The notes under the pieces were generated by a model. The model did not search any database, was not told the DNA's origin, and was given only the letters and a program-made list of their open reading frames with translations. From contig JAFEBV010000013.1 in NCBI GenBank assembly GCA_018242485.1, positions 96,373 to 160,372 of the forward strand: DNA of 64,000 bases, written 5' to 3'. A program made the translations under genes and the position numbers. This document shows positions 19,216 to 28,880 of this stretch, piece by piece. This DNA comes from Pseudomonadota bacterium (GTDB lineage Bacteria > Pseudomonadota > Gammaproteobacteria > Xanthomonadales > Xanthomonadaceae). Numbering within the stretch: position 1 is the first letter of the stretch; each line of letters opens with the position of its first letter.

Positions 19216-20415
19216 ATGCTGAAACTCGCCGCGCGTGTTGGCCGCGCCAAGCCGAGCGCGATCATGGTCGTCGCCGAGAAGGCCAAGCGGCTCAAGGCCG
19301 AGGGCCGCGACATCGTCAGTTTCTCCATCGGCGTGCCCAATTTCCTGCCCGGCCCGCATGTGTACGAGGCGGCGCGCAAGTCGCTCGACCACGACAGCGG
19401 CCAGTACGGCTCCAACCGCGGCGCCGATGCGTTGCTGGACGCCTTCCTCGCGCACATGGCGCAGGTCGGCATGAGCGGCTACACGCGCAAGAACTGCGCG
19501 GTCGGCATCGGCGCCAAGGGCGTGCTCTACAACCTGATGGAAGTGCTGCTCGACGAGGGCGACACCATTGCCTTCCCGACGCCGTACTGGACGAGTTATC
19601 TGGACATCGCCGAGATCCTCGGCGCGAAGATCCAGTTGCTGCCGTGCCCGCCCGAACAGGACTACAAGCTCACCCCCGCGCAGCTCGACGCGGCGCTGGC
19701 GCACAAGCCCAAGGTGTTCTTGTTCAACAATCCGTCCAACCCGACCGGCATGGTCTATACGAAGGACGAGATCGCCGCGCTGGCCGAGGTGCTGGTGAAG
19801 CATCCGGACACCTGGATCATCACCGACGACATCTACAACCGCATGGTGTTCGACGGCATCGGGTATCACAATTTCGTGATGGTGCGGCCCGAGCTGCGCG
19901 AGCGCGTGATCTTCATGGACTCGTGCTCGAAGACCTATGGCATGCCCGGCTGGCGCATCGGTTTCGTGGCTGCGCCGGAAGTCGTCGCCAACGCCGTGGT
20001 GACGATGAACTCCAACCACATCACCAACCTGCCGGAGATCACCACCGCCGCCGCGCTGGCCGCGCTGAGCGGCCCGCAGGACGTGCCGCAGCAGAAGAAT
20101 CGCGAGTTCCAGGAGCGCCGCGACCGCGTGATCGCCGCACTGCGCGCCATCCCCGGCGTGGTCTGCCCGAAGCCGCAGGGCGCGTTCTATGTGTTCCCGG
20201 ATATTTCCTGCGCCTTCGGCAAAAAGCATGGCGACACCCTCATCGCCAACGACGTGGATTTCTGCAACGCGCTGCTCGACGCCAAGGGCGTGGCCTGCGT
20301 GCCCGGCGTCGCCTTCGGCGAACCGCGCGCCCTGCGCATCAGCTACACATGCCCAGCGCACCAGCTCGACGACGGCCTGAAGCGCGTGCAGGAGTTTTTT
20401 GCGGAGTTGAAATGA
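19216..20415 (+). CDS. PLP-dependent aminotransferase, probably aspartate aminotransferase
   Basis: 399-residue fold-type I aminotransferase that would swap amino groups between aspartate (or alanine) and 2-oxoglutarate. Landmarks: IVSFSIGVPNF near the N-terminus, YGSNRGADALLDAF, the FNNPSNPTGMVY cofactor loop, TDDIYNRMVF, and the PLP lysine K239 in SCSKTYGMPGWRIGF. The C-terminal arginine that binds the substrate carboxylate is in LRISYTCP. Class I assignment is firm; aspartate specificity is inferred from similarity and from malate dehydrogenase being next (oxaloacetate links the two). Confidence 0.9.
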   Translation: MLKLAARVGRAKPSAIMVVAEKAKRLKAEGRDIVSFSIGVPNFLPGPHVYEAARKSLDHDSGQYGSNRGADALLDAFLAHMAQVGMSGYTRKNCAVGIGAKGVLYNLMEVLLDEGDTIAFPTPYWTSYLDIAEILGAKIQLLPCPPEQDYKLTPAQLDAALAHKPKVFLFNNPSNPTGMVYTKDEIAALAEVLVKHPDTWIITDDIYNRMVFDGIGYHNFVMVRPELRERVIFMDSCSKTYGMPGWRIGFVAAPEVVANAVVTMNSNHITNLPEITTAAALAALSGPQDVPQQKNREFQERRDRVIAALRAIPGVVCPKPQGAFYVFPDISCAFGKKHGDTLIANDVDFCNALLDAKGVACVPGVAFGEPRALRISYTCPAHQLDDGLKRVQEFFAELK

Positions 20416-20419
20416 AGCC

Positions 20420-20586
20420 GTGAATGGTGAGTCGTGAATCGTGAATCGGAAGAGCCAAGTCGCTCACTGAACCACTTGATTCGCGAATTCCATTCGCATT
20501 CTGCTCTTTCAGAAGCGGCGATCCCGGCGGCGTTCGCCTCGCATCCGCTTTCACGATTCACCATTCACGATTCACTATTCACGGAG
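20420..20586. repeat. Inverted pair of family A heptad arms between the aminotransferase and mdh
   Basis: Left arm 20420-20447: GTGAATG, GTGAGTC, GTGAATC, GTGAATC. Right arm 20552-20586: CACGATT, CACCATT, CACGATT, CACTATT, CACGGAG. The arms are complementary and enclose 104 bp that contains its own short complementarity (GGAAGAGC with GCTCTTTC). The whole can fold as a ~165-nt branched hairpin. The right arm ends in GGAG, the mdh ribosome-binding site. Confidence 0.88.
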
Positions 20587-20593
20587 CTCACCC

Positions 20594-21577
20594 ATGAAAT
20601 CCCCCGTTCGCGTCGCCGTCACCGGTGCTGCTGGCCAGATCGGTTACGCCCTGCTGTTCCGCATCGCTGCCGGCGACATGCTCGGCCCCGACCAACCGGT
20701 GATCCTGCATCTGCTGGAAATCACGCCCGCGCTGGGCGCGTTGCAGGGCGTGTTGATGGAGCTCAACGACTGCGCATTCCCGACCCTGCACGGCGTGGTC
20801 GCCACCGACGATGCCAACGTGGCGTTCAAGGACGTGGACTACGCCCTGCTGGTCGGCGCGCGTCCGCGCGGCCCGGGCATGGAGCGCAAGGATCTGCTGG
20901 AAGCCAATGGCGCGATCTTCGGCCCGCAGGGCAGGGCGCTCAACGCCCACGCCAGGCGCGACGTGAAGGTGCTGGTGGTCGGCAACCCGGCCAACACCAA
21001 TTCGCTGATCGCCCAGCGCAACGCGCCCGATCTGGATCCGCGCTGCTTCACCGCGATGGTGCGCCTGGACCACAACCGCGCGATCAGCCAGCTCGCCGAG
21101 AAGACCGGCGCGCTGACCACCGACATCCGCAAGGTGGTGATCTGGGGCAACCACAGCTCGACGCAGTACCCCGACCTGCACCACGCCACCGTGCGCGGTG
21201 CCGGCGCGATGGCGCAGATCGAACAGGATTGGTACGCCACCAGCTTCATCCCGACCGTGCAGCAGCGCGGTGCGGCGATCATCAAGGCGCGCGGCGCGTC
21301 CTCCGCCGCATCGGCTGCTTCGGCGGCGATCGACCACATGCGCTCGTGGGCGCTGGGTACCGCCGAGGGCGATTGGGTGTCGATGGGCGTGCCCTCGGAC
21401 GGCAGCTACGGCATCGCCCCGGGCGTGATCTACGGCTACCCCTGCGTCTGCAAGAATGGTGCGTACGAGATCGTGCAGGGGCTGGCGATCAACGAGTTCT
21501 CGCGCGCGCGCATGGATGCCACCGACAAGGAACTGCGCGAGGAACGTGCCGGCGTGGAGCATCTGTTCGCCCGCTGA
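20594..21577 (+). CDS. mdh: Malate dehydrogenase (NAD)
   Basis: 327-residue TCA-cycle enzyme that interconverts malate and oxaloacetate. NAD-binding loop [19 protein letters not shown] at the N-terminus, substrate loop arginines in [42 protein letters not shown], and the catalytic histidine in [12 protein letters not shown]. The 327-residue length and GAAGQIGY motif place it in the type 2 group shared with cytosolic MDH. Its ribosome-binding site is formed by the last heptad of the upstream repeat, so that repeat could affect translation. Confidence 0.98.
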   Translation: MKSPVRVAVTGAAGQIGYALLFRIAAGDMLGPDQPVILHLLEITPALGALQGVLMELNDCAFPTLHGVVATDDANVAFKDVDYALLVGARPRGPGMERKDLLEANGAIFGPQGRALNAHARRDVKVLVVGNPANTNSLIAQRNAPDLDPRCFTAMVRLDHNRAISQLAEKTGALTTDIRKVVIWGNHSSTQYPDLHHATVRGAGAMAQIEQDWYATSFIPTVQQRGAAIIKARGASSAASAASAAIDHMRSWALGTAEGDWVSMGVPSDGSYGIAPGVIYGYPCVCKNGAYEIVQGLAINEFSRARMDATDKELREERAGVEHLFAR

Positions 21578-21604
21578 GGCTTGCGGCCACCGATGCAGGA
21601 CGAA

Positions 21605-21635
21605 AAGGGCGGCTTCGGCCGCCCTTGGCGTTTCA
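21605..21635 (+). terminator. Hairpin terminator after mdh
   Basis: AAGGGCGGC and GCCGCCCTT pair through a 9-bp stem closed by a TTCG tetraloop (21605-21626), 28 bp after the stop. The downstream tract GGCGTTTC is only weakly T-rich, so termination may be partial. Confidence 0.65.
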
Positions 21636-21787
21636 GACGTGCCCGTGAAGCGTTCCCGCGCATTGGGGCGGCGTGCTTGCAGGAGTAAGCAGGGCGGTCG
21701 ATTCCTGTTGATGGGTGGAGTATGTTCCGGGCTTTCGTTGCCCTCCCGCTGCGGTGGGCGTCAACCGGATTCCAATCCACGAGGGTC

Positions 21788-22702
21788 ATGATGAACACAC
21801 ATCCTTCTTGCTTGCGTCGCGGCTCGCCCTGTCTCGTATCGAAGATCGTACGCCGATGCTTGCCGATGGCCATCACGCTCGCCTGCATGACGGCACTGCT
21901 CGCCGCCTGCCATTCGGGTAACGAAGCCGCATCGTCACCGATCGCGAACTCGACAGCATCGACATCGTCGCCCTCCAGCGCACCTGCAGCATCCACGGCT
22001 CCCAGTGAAACAGCGAGCACGGGGATCGGGAAGACGCAGACGATCTCTCTGGTCGATACGACGATGGCCATGCACAAGGCCTTTTACATCACCGCGCCCG
22101 CCGGTTGGCGGGTGGAGGGGCGCGTCGTCGCCAATACGTGCGATGGATCGAAAGCGCCGGTGTTTCATGCCGTTTCATCCGATGGGCGGTATGAAGTCGA
22201 AAGACTGCCTGACTTCATTTCGAAAACGACGGGCGGACGGCTTGCTCCGGGTTGCGATGCCCTTCCTGCCGGCCCCGACGTGTTGCAATTCCTGCAAGCG
22301 GCTGTTGGCAAACTGCGTCCGGGCTTGAAGGTCGTGGGAACGCTGCCGGTGGGCGCAGGTCTGCATCACGCCATGGAGGAACGCACGCACATGCTGTCCG
22401 GCAAGGCGGCGGCATCGGGCATGCAGGCGCAGAAGGTGTATGTGGACGCCGCAGCCGTGCGTGCCGTCGACACCAGTGGCCACGTGCTGGGCGTGAGCGC
22501 ATTGATGAGCTGTGTATCGCCGCTCGCGCCAACGGCGGCTGCAACGCAAACGTGCAGCGCCGAGGTGATCGTGCAGCGCGTGCCAAGCGACACACCCGAT
22601 GCCTTTGCTGTGCAGGCACCATTGCGTGAAGTGAAGGTGAGGCCAGATCCGCAGTGGCTGGCGGCTTACCGCCAACAGCAAAATTCGTCGTCGCAAAAAT
22701 AA
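21788..22702 (+). CDS. Lipoprotein of unknown function
   Basis: 304 residues. The membrane-targeting segment MAITLACMTALLAACHS holds a lipobox LAAC with acyl Cys41; a start at the internal Met27 would give a shorter, more typical signal. A Ser/Thr/Ala linker (~46-75) follows, then a globular part beginning TISLVDTTMAMHKAFYITAPAGWRVEGRV, seen in exported proteins with a short 'PAGW' lipid-associated motif. Not assigned to a named family. It is 33 bp upstream of the TolB/TPR gene and probably co-transcribed. Confidence 0.72.
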   Translation: MMNTHPSCLRRGSPCLVSKIVRRCLPMAITLACMTALLAACHSGNEAASSPIANSTASTSSPSSAPAASTAPSETASTGIGKTQTISLVDTTMAMHKAFYITAPAGWRVEGRVVANTCDGSKAPVFHAVSSDGRYEVERLPDFISKTTGGRLAPGCDALPAGPDVLQFLQAAVGKLRPGLKVVGTLPVGAGLHHAMEERTHMLSGKAAASGMQAQKVYVDAAAVRAVDTSGHVLGVSALMSCVSPLAPTAAATQTCSAEVIVQRVPSDTPDAFAVQAPLREVKVRPDPQWLAAYRQQQNSSSQK

Positions 22703-22735
22703 TCCATCAAGCAGTCGGCATGGGAACTGCGATTC

Positions 22736-24775
22736 ATGGAAGCATTCCTGCAACGTCTGAAGGAACGCAAACTGGTGCAGTGGGCGCTGGCCTACATCGC
22801 CGCCGCGTTCGCCTTGATCCAGGTGCTGGATGTCGTCGCCCAGCGCTTCGGCTGGCCGGATGCGCTCGAGCGCGTGTTGATTCTCGCGCTGGCGCTGGGC
22901 TTCCTCGTCACCCTCGTGGTCGCGTGGTACCACGGCGAGAAGGGTGCGCAGAAAGTCAGCGGAACGGAGCTGCTGATTCTCGCGCTGCTGCTCGGCGTGG
23001 GCGGCGGGCTGTTGCTGCGGTTTGCGCGGCAGGATGCGGCGACCTCGCCGTCAGCGCAGACCCATGCGGACACGGCGACGTCGGCATCCTCGACGGCGGC
23101 GATCCCGGACAAATCCATTGCCGTGCTCCCATTCGAGAACCTGTCGGGCGACAAGGACAATGCCTACTTCGTGGCCGGCATGCAGGATCTGATCCTGACC
23201 AAGCTGGCCGATATCGGCGATCTCAAGGTGATCTCGCGCACCTCGACCGCGAAGTACGCAAGCCACCCGGGCGATCTGAAGACCATCGGCGAGCAACTTC
23301 GTGTTGCGACGATCCTCGAAGGCAGCGTGCAGAAGCAGGGCAATCAGGTGCTGATCAACGTGCAGTTGATCGACGCGAAAACCGATGTGCACCTGTGGGC
23401 GCAGGCCTATCCGCGCACGCTGGACAGCATCTTCGGCGTTGAGGGCGAAGTCGCGCAGGCGGTGGCCGACGCGCTCAAGGCGAAATTGACCGGTGCGGAG
23501 CAACGAGCCGTCGCATCCAAAGGCACGGACAACCCGGCGGCGCTGGATGCCTATCTGCGCGGACGGGCGTTGGACAATGCCGGCCTTTCGTATTTGTCCG
23601 TTGGGCGTGTGGTGGACTTTTATCAGCAGGCGGTACGCGAGGATCCGCACTACGTGCAGGCCTGGGCCGCGCTCGTCATCGCGATGAGCGGCAATTACAT
23701 GAATGGCTACGATGCGCAGCGATCGACGGCGCAGGCGATCCGCGACGCGGCCGACACGGCGTTGCGCCTGCAGCCGGATGCGGCGGAAAGCCTGCAAGCG
23801 CAGGGCGCGTATTTCTATCGTGTGCAGCGCGACTATGCCGCCGCGCGCGCGTTCTACCTGCGGGCGCTGGACAAACAGCCCGGCAACGTCGACACCCTGT
23901 CCGAGCTGTTTTTCGTCGAGCGCCGCATGGGCCTGTGGAATGCGGCGATCGCGCACTTCCACGCGGTGCTCACTCTCGATCCACGCAACTATGGACAAAT
24001 CGCCCAAGGGGCCGCCGAAATTTTCTTTTACCTGCACCGTTACGACGAGGCGCGCGGCTATCTCATGCAGGCCTTGAAAGTGGCGCCCGACGATTCGGCG
24101 ACCAACGCAATTCTGGCGAGCCTCGAGCTGTCCCTCGGCCAACTCGATGCCGCGGATGCGTGGCTGGTCAAGGTGCCAGCCGATTCTTCCGACTACTACG
24201 AGACTCTCGCTGTCACTCAGCAGTTGCTGTACCGACGGCGTTACCCGGATCTCGCCGCACGCGCGGCGCGCATTCTCGCGCGCGACGAATCGAACTGGAA
24301 CGATGGGGATTTCGTCGCCTTGATCGCCGCGGCATGGGCCGAACGGTGGTCCGGACATTCCGATCGTGCGCGGCAGGATTTCGCGAAGCTGCGCCACGCG
24401 ATCGATGTGCGCGGCGGGATCGGCAGCGCTGCCCAGATGAACAATTTTCAATGGCAGGCGCCGTTGATCTATGCGGGCCTTGGCGACTGGCAGCAGGCCG
24501 ACGCCGTTGCCAGCCAGGCCGTCGGCTTCGCGCAGGGCGATACCGTCGAAACTGCCTTTGCCATGCAGGCGCAGGCCATCGTCTACGCACAACAGGGCGA
24601 ACGCGACAAGGCGCTGGCGCTGTTGACGCGCTTGCTGGCGATGCCAGCCGGATCCACGCCGCCGCAACTCGCGCTCGATCCATTCTGGGATCCGCTGCGC
24701 AGCGATCCACGCTTCGTCGCCCTGAGCAAGCAACCCATCGTCGAGTATCGGATTCCGCCGACCGACGCGCGGTAG
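22736..24775 (+). CDS. Membrane-anchored TolB-like/TPR protein
   Basis: 679 residues. Two or three hydrophobic segments in the first 100 residues (LVQWALAYIAAAFALIQVLD; VLILALALGFLVTLVVAWYH; ELLILALLLGVGGGLLLRF) anchor it in the inner membrane. Residues ~120-250 are the TolB-N/FlgO-like domain with SIAVLPFENLSGD, GMQDLILTKLA, VISRTS and ATILEGSVQKQGNQVLINVQLIDA. The rest is a TPR array (several W..A...A..L..P units, e.g. ESLQAQGAYFYRVQRDYAAA). This architecture is common next to adenylate-cyclase-like and response-regulator genes, where it is thought to act as a scaffold; here no such partner is adjacent. Confidence 0.85.
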   Translation: MEAFLQRLKERKLVQWALAYIAAAFALIQVLDVVAQRFGWPDALERVLILALALGFLVTLVVAWYHGEKGAQKVSGTELLILALLLGVGGGLLLRFARQDAATSPSAQTHADTATSASSTAAIPDKSIAVLPFENLSGDKDNAYFVAGMQDLILTKLADIGDLKVISRTSTAKYASHPGDLKTIGEQLRVATILEGSVQKQGNQVLINVQLIDAKTDVHLWAQAYPRTLDSIFGVEGEVAQAVADALKAKLTGAEQRAVASKGTDNPAALDAYLRGRALDNAGLSYLSVGRVVDFYQQAVREDPHYVQAWAALVIAMSGNYMNGYDAQRSTAQAIRDAADTALRLQPDAAESLQAQGAYFYRVQRDYAAARAFYLRALDKQPGNVDTLSELFFVERRMGLWNAAIAHFHAVLTLDPRNYGQIAQGAAEIFFYLHRYDEARGYLMQALKVAPDDSATNAILASLELSLGQLDAADAWLVKVPADSSDYYETLAVTQQLLYRRRYPDLAARAARILARDESNWNDGDFVALIAAAWAERWSGHSDRARQDFAKLRHAIDVRGGIGSAAQMNNFQWQAPLIYAGLGDWQQADAVASQAVGFAQGDTVETAFAMQAQAIVYAQQGERDKALALLTRLLAMPAGSTPPQLALDPFWDPLRSDPRFVALSKQPIVEYRIPPTDAR

Positions 24776-24848
24776 GATTCGCTTGGTAGATTCATTCCCA
24801 GCGACACGGTGGGGAGGCTGGGAGTAGTTTTTGGGTACGTTGTCCGAA

Positions 24849-25090
24849 CCCCACCCCAACCCTCCCCTGCACGCAGGGGAGGGAGACAAGCGGCGGTTTG
24901 CTCGCGAATGCCGCCAAACATCCGGCTTTGCAAGTCATTCTTCGGCGCACACGCTGCCACCAGCAGGTTGTAGGCGCGCCTCATCACCCTTTGACATGCA
25001 GGGTGAAGGAGACCGGCTTCGCGTCTTCTGATTTTGCAGCGTGCTTTGACCCCCCCTGCCTCAGCAGGGGAAGGATGGGAGGGGGTTGCG
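24849..25090. repeat. Gene-free stretch with CCCCTGC-type palindromes
   Basis: The 337-bp gap between the TolB/TPR gene and tamB has no supportable gene. It holds CCCTCCCCTGCACGCAGGGG (24859-24878 and following GAGGG) and CCCCTGCCTCAGCAGGGG (25053-25070), members of the same palindrome class as 13060-13338 and 49855-49905. They lie between convergent genes and may end transcription from both sides. Confidence 0.75.
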
Positions 25091-25112
25091 ATCCGGGGCG
25101 AAAACGCTGTGA

Positions 25113-28100
25113 CTACTTCTCGATCCGCCAGTTGATCGACGCGCGGTTCTCCTTCGCCGATTCGATGCTCACATCGAAGCCCTTGCGCAGCAGGTATTTC
25201 AAGGTCAGCACCTCGCCGGTGCCGACCAGCGCCACGCCGTAGCTGACGAACAAGCGCGGCGAGAGGTATTTGCCGACGGTGAGCGCCTCGCCGCCGAGCG
25301 CGCGCGACTGGCTCACGCCGGCATCCAGCCCCAGGCGCGCGCCGATCTGCGCGGCGAGCAGGTTGCTGCCCACCGCCAGTGCCGTGGAGGCCGCGCCGAT
25401 CTGCCGGCTCTCGTCGGCGTTGGCCGATTGCAGCGGGCGACCGATGACGAGGTAGGCCAGCGCGTTGCTCGGTTCCATCGCCGGGGTGGACACGATCTGC
25501 GTCTGCGGGCGCAGGGCGGTGCCGCGCACGCGCACGCCGACCGTGGTGTCGTCGTCGAATTCGCGCTGCGCAAGGATGTCCAGCGCGGGATCGTCGAAGC
25601 CGCCGCCGTTGTAGGTCAGCCGTCCGCGTTCGATGCTCAGTTGCTGGCCGTAGGCGCTGTAGCGACCGCTCACGTCGAGCGCGCCGATGGCGGTCGGTGC
25701 GGCGCCGGGCGGCTTGCGCACGCGCAACTGGCCGCCGAGCTTGCCGTCCAGCCCGAAGCCCTTGAGCTGCACGTCGTCGCCCAGCGCCAGTTTCAAATCC
25801 ACATCGACCTTGATCGGGCTGCTGCGGAGCTTTTCCGCCGGATCGAGCACGACCACGTCCGGCGACGGCGTCACCGCGCCGTCGAGGCGTTCCAGATCGA
25901 GTTTCGCGGTTGGCACCGCGACGCTGCCGCGCAGCGTGAGCGTGTCGGCGGCATAGCCCAGATGCAGATCGGGCGAGGCGATCGCCGAAAGTTCCGGCGT
26001 GTCGGCGATGCGTAGCGTATTGCCGCGGGCGGTGAGGGTGATCGGCGCGGAAAAGTCGTCCCAGCGCAGCCCGCCGGCGAGATCGAGCGTGCCATCGCCG
26101 GCACGCAACGCGCCGCTGATGGTGGCAGCACCGGAGTCGTCGGCGTCGATGGACACATGCCCATCCTTCAACGCGATGCCGAGCGCGGGCAACTCAGTCT
26201 GGAAATCGGTCAGGCGCAGGCTGCCGGAAATCTGCGGATGCGCGATGCTGCCGGCGAGCGTGAGCGTTCCGCCGAAGCGGCCCTTCGGCGCGGCGATGTC
26301 GGTGGAGAACAGTTCCAGCCAGCCGATGTCGCGCAGATCGAGGCTGAGTTGTCCCTGCATCGGCGATGCGGGGGAGATTCCGCTGGACAGTTCGCCCTGC
26401 ACGCTGCCGCCTGCACTCAGTTCGGCGCTCACACTGGTTTGCACGCGCTCGCCATCCAGCCGCGCATCGGCGCGCAGTTGCGTGTAACCCAGCAGCGGCC
26501 GCTGCGCCTGCGATTGCACATGCAGTCCACCCGAATCCGAGCGCAGTTGCGCGCTGCCATTGAAACCGCCGCGCGCACCCGGGGCGATGCTGGCATCCAT
26601 ATCGACGTTGCCGTAGGCGCGCGCATCGAAATCCGGGCTGGCGATCCACGGATCCAGCAAGGACAGCGGCAGGCCGTGCGCCTGCAAGTGGGCGCGGCGC
26701 GGCCAGTCGGCATCCATGCACACGGATGCGTCCGCCGCATGCAGGCAGGCCGATGCGAGGCGGATTCCACCGTTGTCGTCGCGGCGCAGGTTGGCGGGAT
26801 CGCCCAGCGTCCACGCCGGGCCATGCGAGGGTGAAACGTGCAGGCTCTCGATGCGTGCGCTCCACGCATCGCGCTCGCGTTGTGCGCTGGCGGCAAGTTC
26901 GAGATTGCCCAGGGTGGTGAGGATGTGGCCGCTCACCCGCGGGCGCAATGTCGATCCGCCCCATTGCAGTTGCAGCGCGTGCACCGGGCCGATGCCGGCG
27001 ATGCCGTCGGCCTGCATGTGCAGCGCGCCCTCGTTGCCATTCGCGCCGATGCGACCATCCAGCGACAGCCCCGACACGGCGTATTCGCGCCAGCGCAGGC
27101 CGCTGCCGGCGAGCTTCCCGGCGAGCGCGGGAAACGGCCATTCGCCTTGCGCGCCGAGTTGCCCTTCGATGCGGCCGCGGGCGTCCGGCAGCAGGTCGTC
27201 CAGTTGCAGCGGCGCGAAACGGGCGACCAGATCGAAGCTCGATCCCAGCGTTCCCTTGGCTTGCACACGGCTGCCGCCGACCCGCAGGTCGGCATCGACC
27301 TGTCCCTTGCCGGCACGCCAGTCCAGCGTGCCACCGCCACCGAGGCTGCGCCCGCGCAGGGTTCCGGACAGACCATCGAGCACGGCGCGCAGCGTCAACC
27401 CCGCCTGCGGATCGTTCGCGCCATCGCTTTGCAGATGCGCGCTGACGCGGCCCTCGAAACCCGGCGCGAAGTAGCCCGGATCGAAGCGATCGAGCTTGGC
27501 ATCCAATCGCCACGCCGGATGCGGTGCCCATGCGACATGCCCGCTGGCGTGCATGGCGCCGGCCGACGTGGTTGCGTCGAAGCGCTGCAGGCTCGCCTGC
27601 GTGGCGTCGCCGTTGCCGGCGATCTGCACGGTCGCTTTCTCGCCATCGCGGTGCAGATCCAGCGCGCCGGAGAGCGTCCACTCGGAGATCGCACCGGCGA
27701 ACTTCAAATCACCACGGGCCTGCACCGGCGACGCCTGCGCATCGGCGCGCCAGCGCACGCCATCCAGCGTCACCCGTGCATCCACACGCGGCGCGACCGC
27801 GTTGAAGTCGGCGCGACCGCTGACCTGCGCGCGGCCATCGAGCAGGTTCAGGGTCAACGGGCTGGCATCGAGTACGCCATCGGCGTACGCAAGCTTCGAC
27901 GGCGCGATGCCGATGCGCAGGCCCGCGTGTTCGACGCCGCCGTGCAGCGTCGCCGCCCCGCCGTGGCCGCTGGTGTCGAGGTCGAGATTCCACGGCGACG
28001 ATGCCGTTGCGTCGGATTTTTCGGTCGATGCCAGCGCAAGCAGGGCCTGCGAATCGAAGCGTTGCGCGTGCAGGGCCAGTGTCCAGTCCGGCACGCGGCG

Positions 28101-28880
28101 GCCATTGTCCAGCGTGAGATGAACGCACACCGGCTCGGGCGCGCGGCCGGCCAGCGACATCACGAAGTGATCGAGATCGCCACCGGCGACCAGGCGCAGG
28201 TGCGCGGATGCAGGCGCATCCCAAGTCGCTTGCACGCGCGTGGCGTATTGGCGACGCGCGTCGATGCGGCCATCGAGGACGAGGCGTCCGTGGTCGGTGC
28301 TGGCGGTCAGATGTTCGATGCGCAAGCGACCCGGTGCCAGCAACAAACCGCCGCGCAGGCGCGCGATCGCCACCACCGGCGCACCCTCGCGGCTGATGCG
28401 CAGCGCGTGCAGGTGCGCGGTGCCGATGTCGATGGCGATGGGCACATCGAACTTCGGCAGCACGTCCGGCCAGCGTGGCGGCGGCTGCGGAGTGCGGTCG
28501 ATGGGCAGGTCGAGCGTGGCCGCGTCCACGTCCAGCGTGCCCAGCCGCAGGCGGCGGGCGAACAGGGCGGCCAGCGATGGGTCGAGCGTGACCCGCTGCG
28601 CACGGAAATCCACCCCGGCATGCCGCCAGCGCAGGTCGTACAGGATCAACGGGCCGGACAAGGTGCCATCGGCGCGCTGCCACGACAGCGCGTTCGCGGG
28701 CAGCAGGCGGGCGAAGAGGGCCAACCCCGCATCGCGACCGCTGGCGGTCAGCAGCAGCCATGCGCCGGTCGCGCTCGTCAGTAACAGCGCGATGAAGATG
28801 CCAATGAGACCGCGCCACAGCCAGCGCCGGCGGCATGGTTTGTTTTTCGACGCGACGGAAGTGTCCGCGCGCGTGCTCAT
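25113..28880 (-). CDS. tamB: Translocation and assembly module protein TamB
   Basis: 1255-residue AsmA-like bridge protein that spans the periplasm from an inner-membrane anchor (residues ~22-42, GLIGIFIALLLTSATGAWLLL) to TamA. The long middle is repeated beta-rich DUF490-type sequence (LDGRI, HASGHVAWAP, LTLAGSIAHPQISGSLRL), which in homologues forms a hydrophobic groove for lipid transport. The C-terminal DUF490 block is clear: YNGGGFDDPALDILAQREFD, GTALRPQTQIVSTPAMEPSN, ALAYLVIGRPL, and the last strand FDVSIESAKENRASINWRIEK. ATG overlaps the tamA stop (ATGA), so tamA-tamB are coupled. An upstream ORF extension is a frame shadow of tamA. Confidence 0.95.
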   Translation of the reverse strand: MSTRADTSVASKNKPCRRRWLWRGLIGIFIALLLTSATGAWLLLTASGRDAGLALFARLLPANALSWQRADGTLSGPLILYDLRWRHAGVDFRAQRVTLDPSLAALFARRLRLGTLDVDAATLDLPIDRTPQPPPRWPDVLPKFDVPIAIDIGTAHLHALRISREGAPVVAIARLRGGLLLAPGRLRIEHLTASTDHGRLVLDGRIDARRQYATRVQATWDAPASAHLRLVAGGDLDHFVMSLAGRAPEPVCVHLTLDNGRRVPDWTLALHAQRFDSQALLALASTEKSDATASSPWNLDLDTSGHGGAATLHGGVEHAGLRIGIAPSKLAYADGVLDASPLTLNLLDGRAQVSGRADFNAVAPRVDARVTLDGVRWRADAQASPVQARGDLKFAGAISEWTLSGALDLHRDGEKATVQIAGNGDATQASLQRFDATTSAGAMHASGHVAWAPHPAWRLDAKLDRFDPGYFAPGFEGRVSAHLQSDGANDPQAGLTLRAVLDGLSGTLRGRSLGGGGTLDWRAGKGQVDADLRVGGSRVQAKGTLGSSFDLVARFAPLQLDDLLPDARGRIEGQLGAQGEWPFPALAGKLAGSGLRWREYAVSGLSLDGRIGANGNEGALHMQADGIAGIGPVHALQLQWGGSTLRPRVSGHILTTLGNLELAASAQRERDAWSARIESLHVSPSHGPAWTLGDPANLRRDDNGGIRLASACLHAADASVCMDADWPRRAHLQAHGLPLSLLDPWIASPDFDARAYGNVDMDASIAPGARGGFNGSAQLRSDSGGLHVQSQAQRPLLGYTQLRADARLDGERVQTSVSAELSAGGSVQGELSSGISPASPMQGQLSLDLRDIGWLELFSTDIAAPKGRFGGTLTLAGSIAHPQISGSLRLTDFQTELPALGIALKDGHVSIDADDSGAATISGALRAGDGTLDLAGGLRWDDFSAPITLTARGNTLRIADTPELSAIASPDLHLGYAADTLTLRGSVAVPTAKLDLERLDGAVTPSPDVVVLDPAEKLRSSPIKVDVDLKLALGDDVQLKGFGLDGKLGGQLRVRKPPGAAPTAIGALDVSGRYSAYGQQLSIERGRLTYNGGGFDDPALDILAQREFDDDTTVGVRVRGTALRPQTQIVSTPAMEPSNALAYLVIGRPLQSANADESRQIGAASTALAVGSNLLAAQIGARLGLDAGVSQSRALGGEALTVGKYLSPRLFVSYGVALVGTGEVLTLKYLLRKGFDVSIESAKENRASINWRIEK

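Noticed and set aside
18256..20361. Upstream extension of the M48 protease frame to over 1000 codons
   Set aside because: The protease has a clear signal peptide at 18255 and coupling with the gene before it; the extension crosses two other genes.
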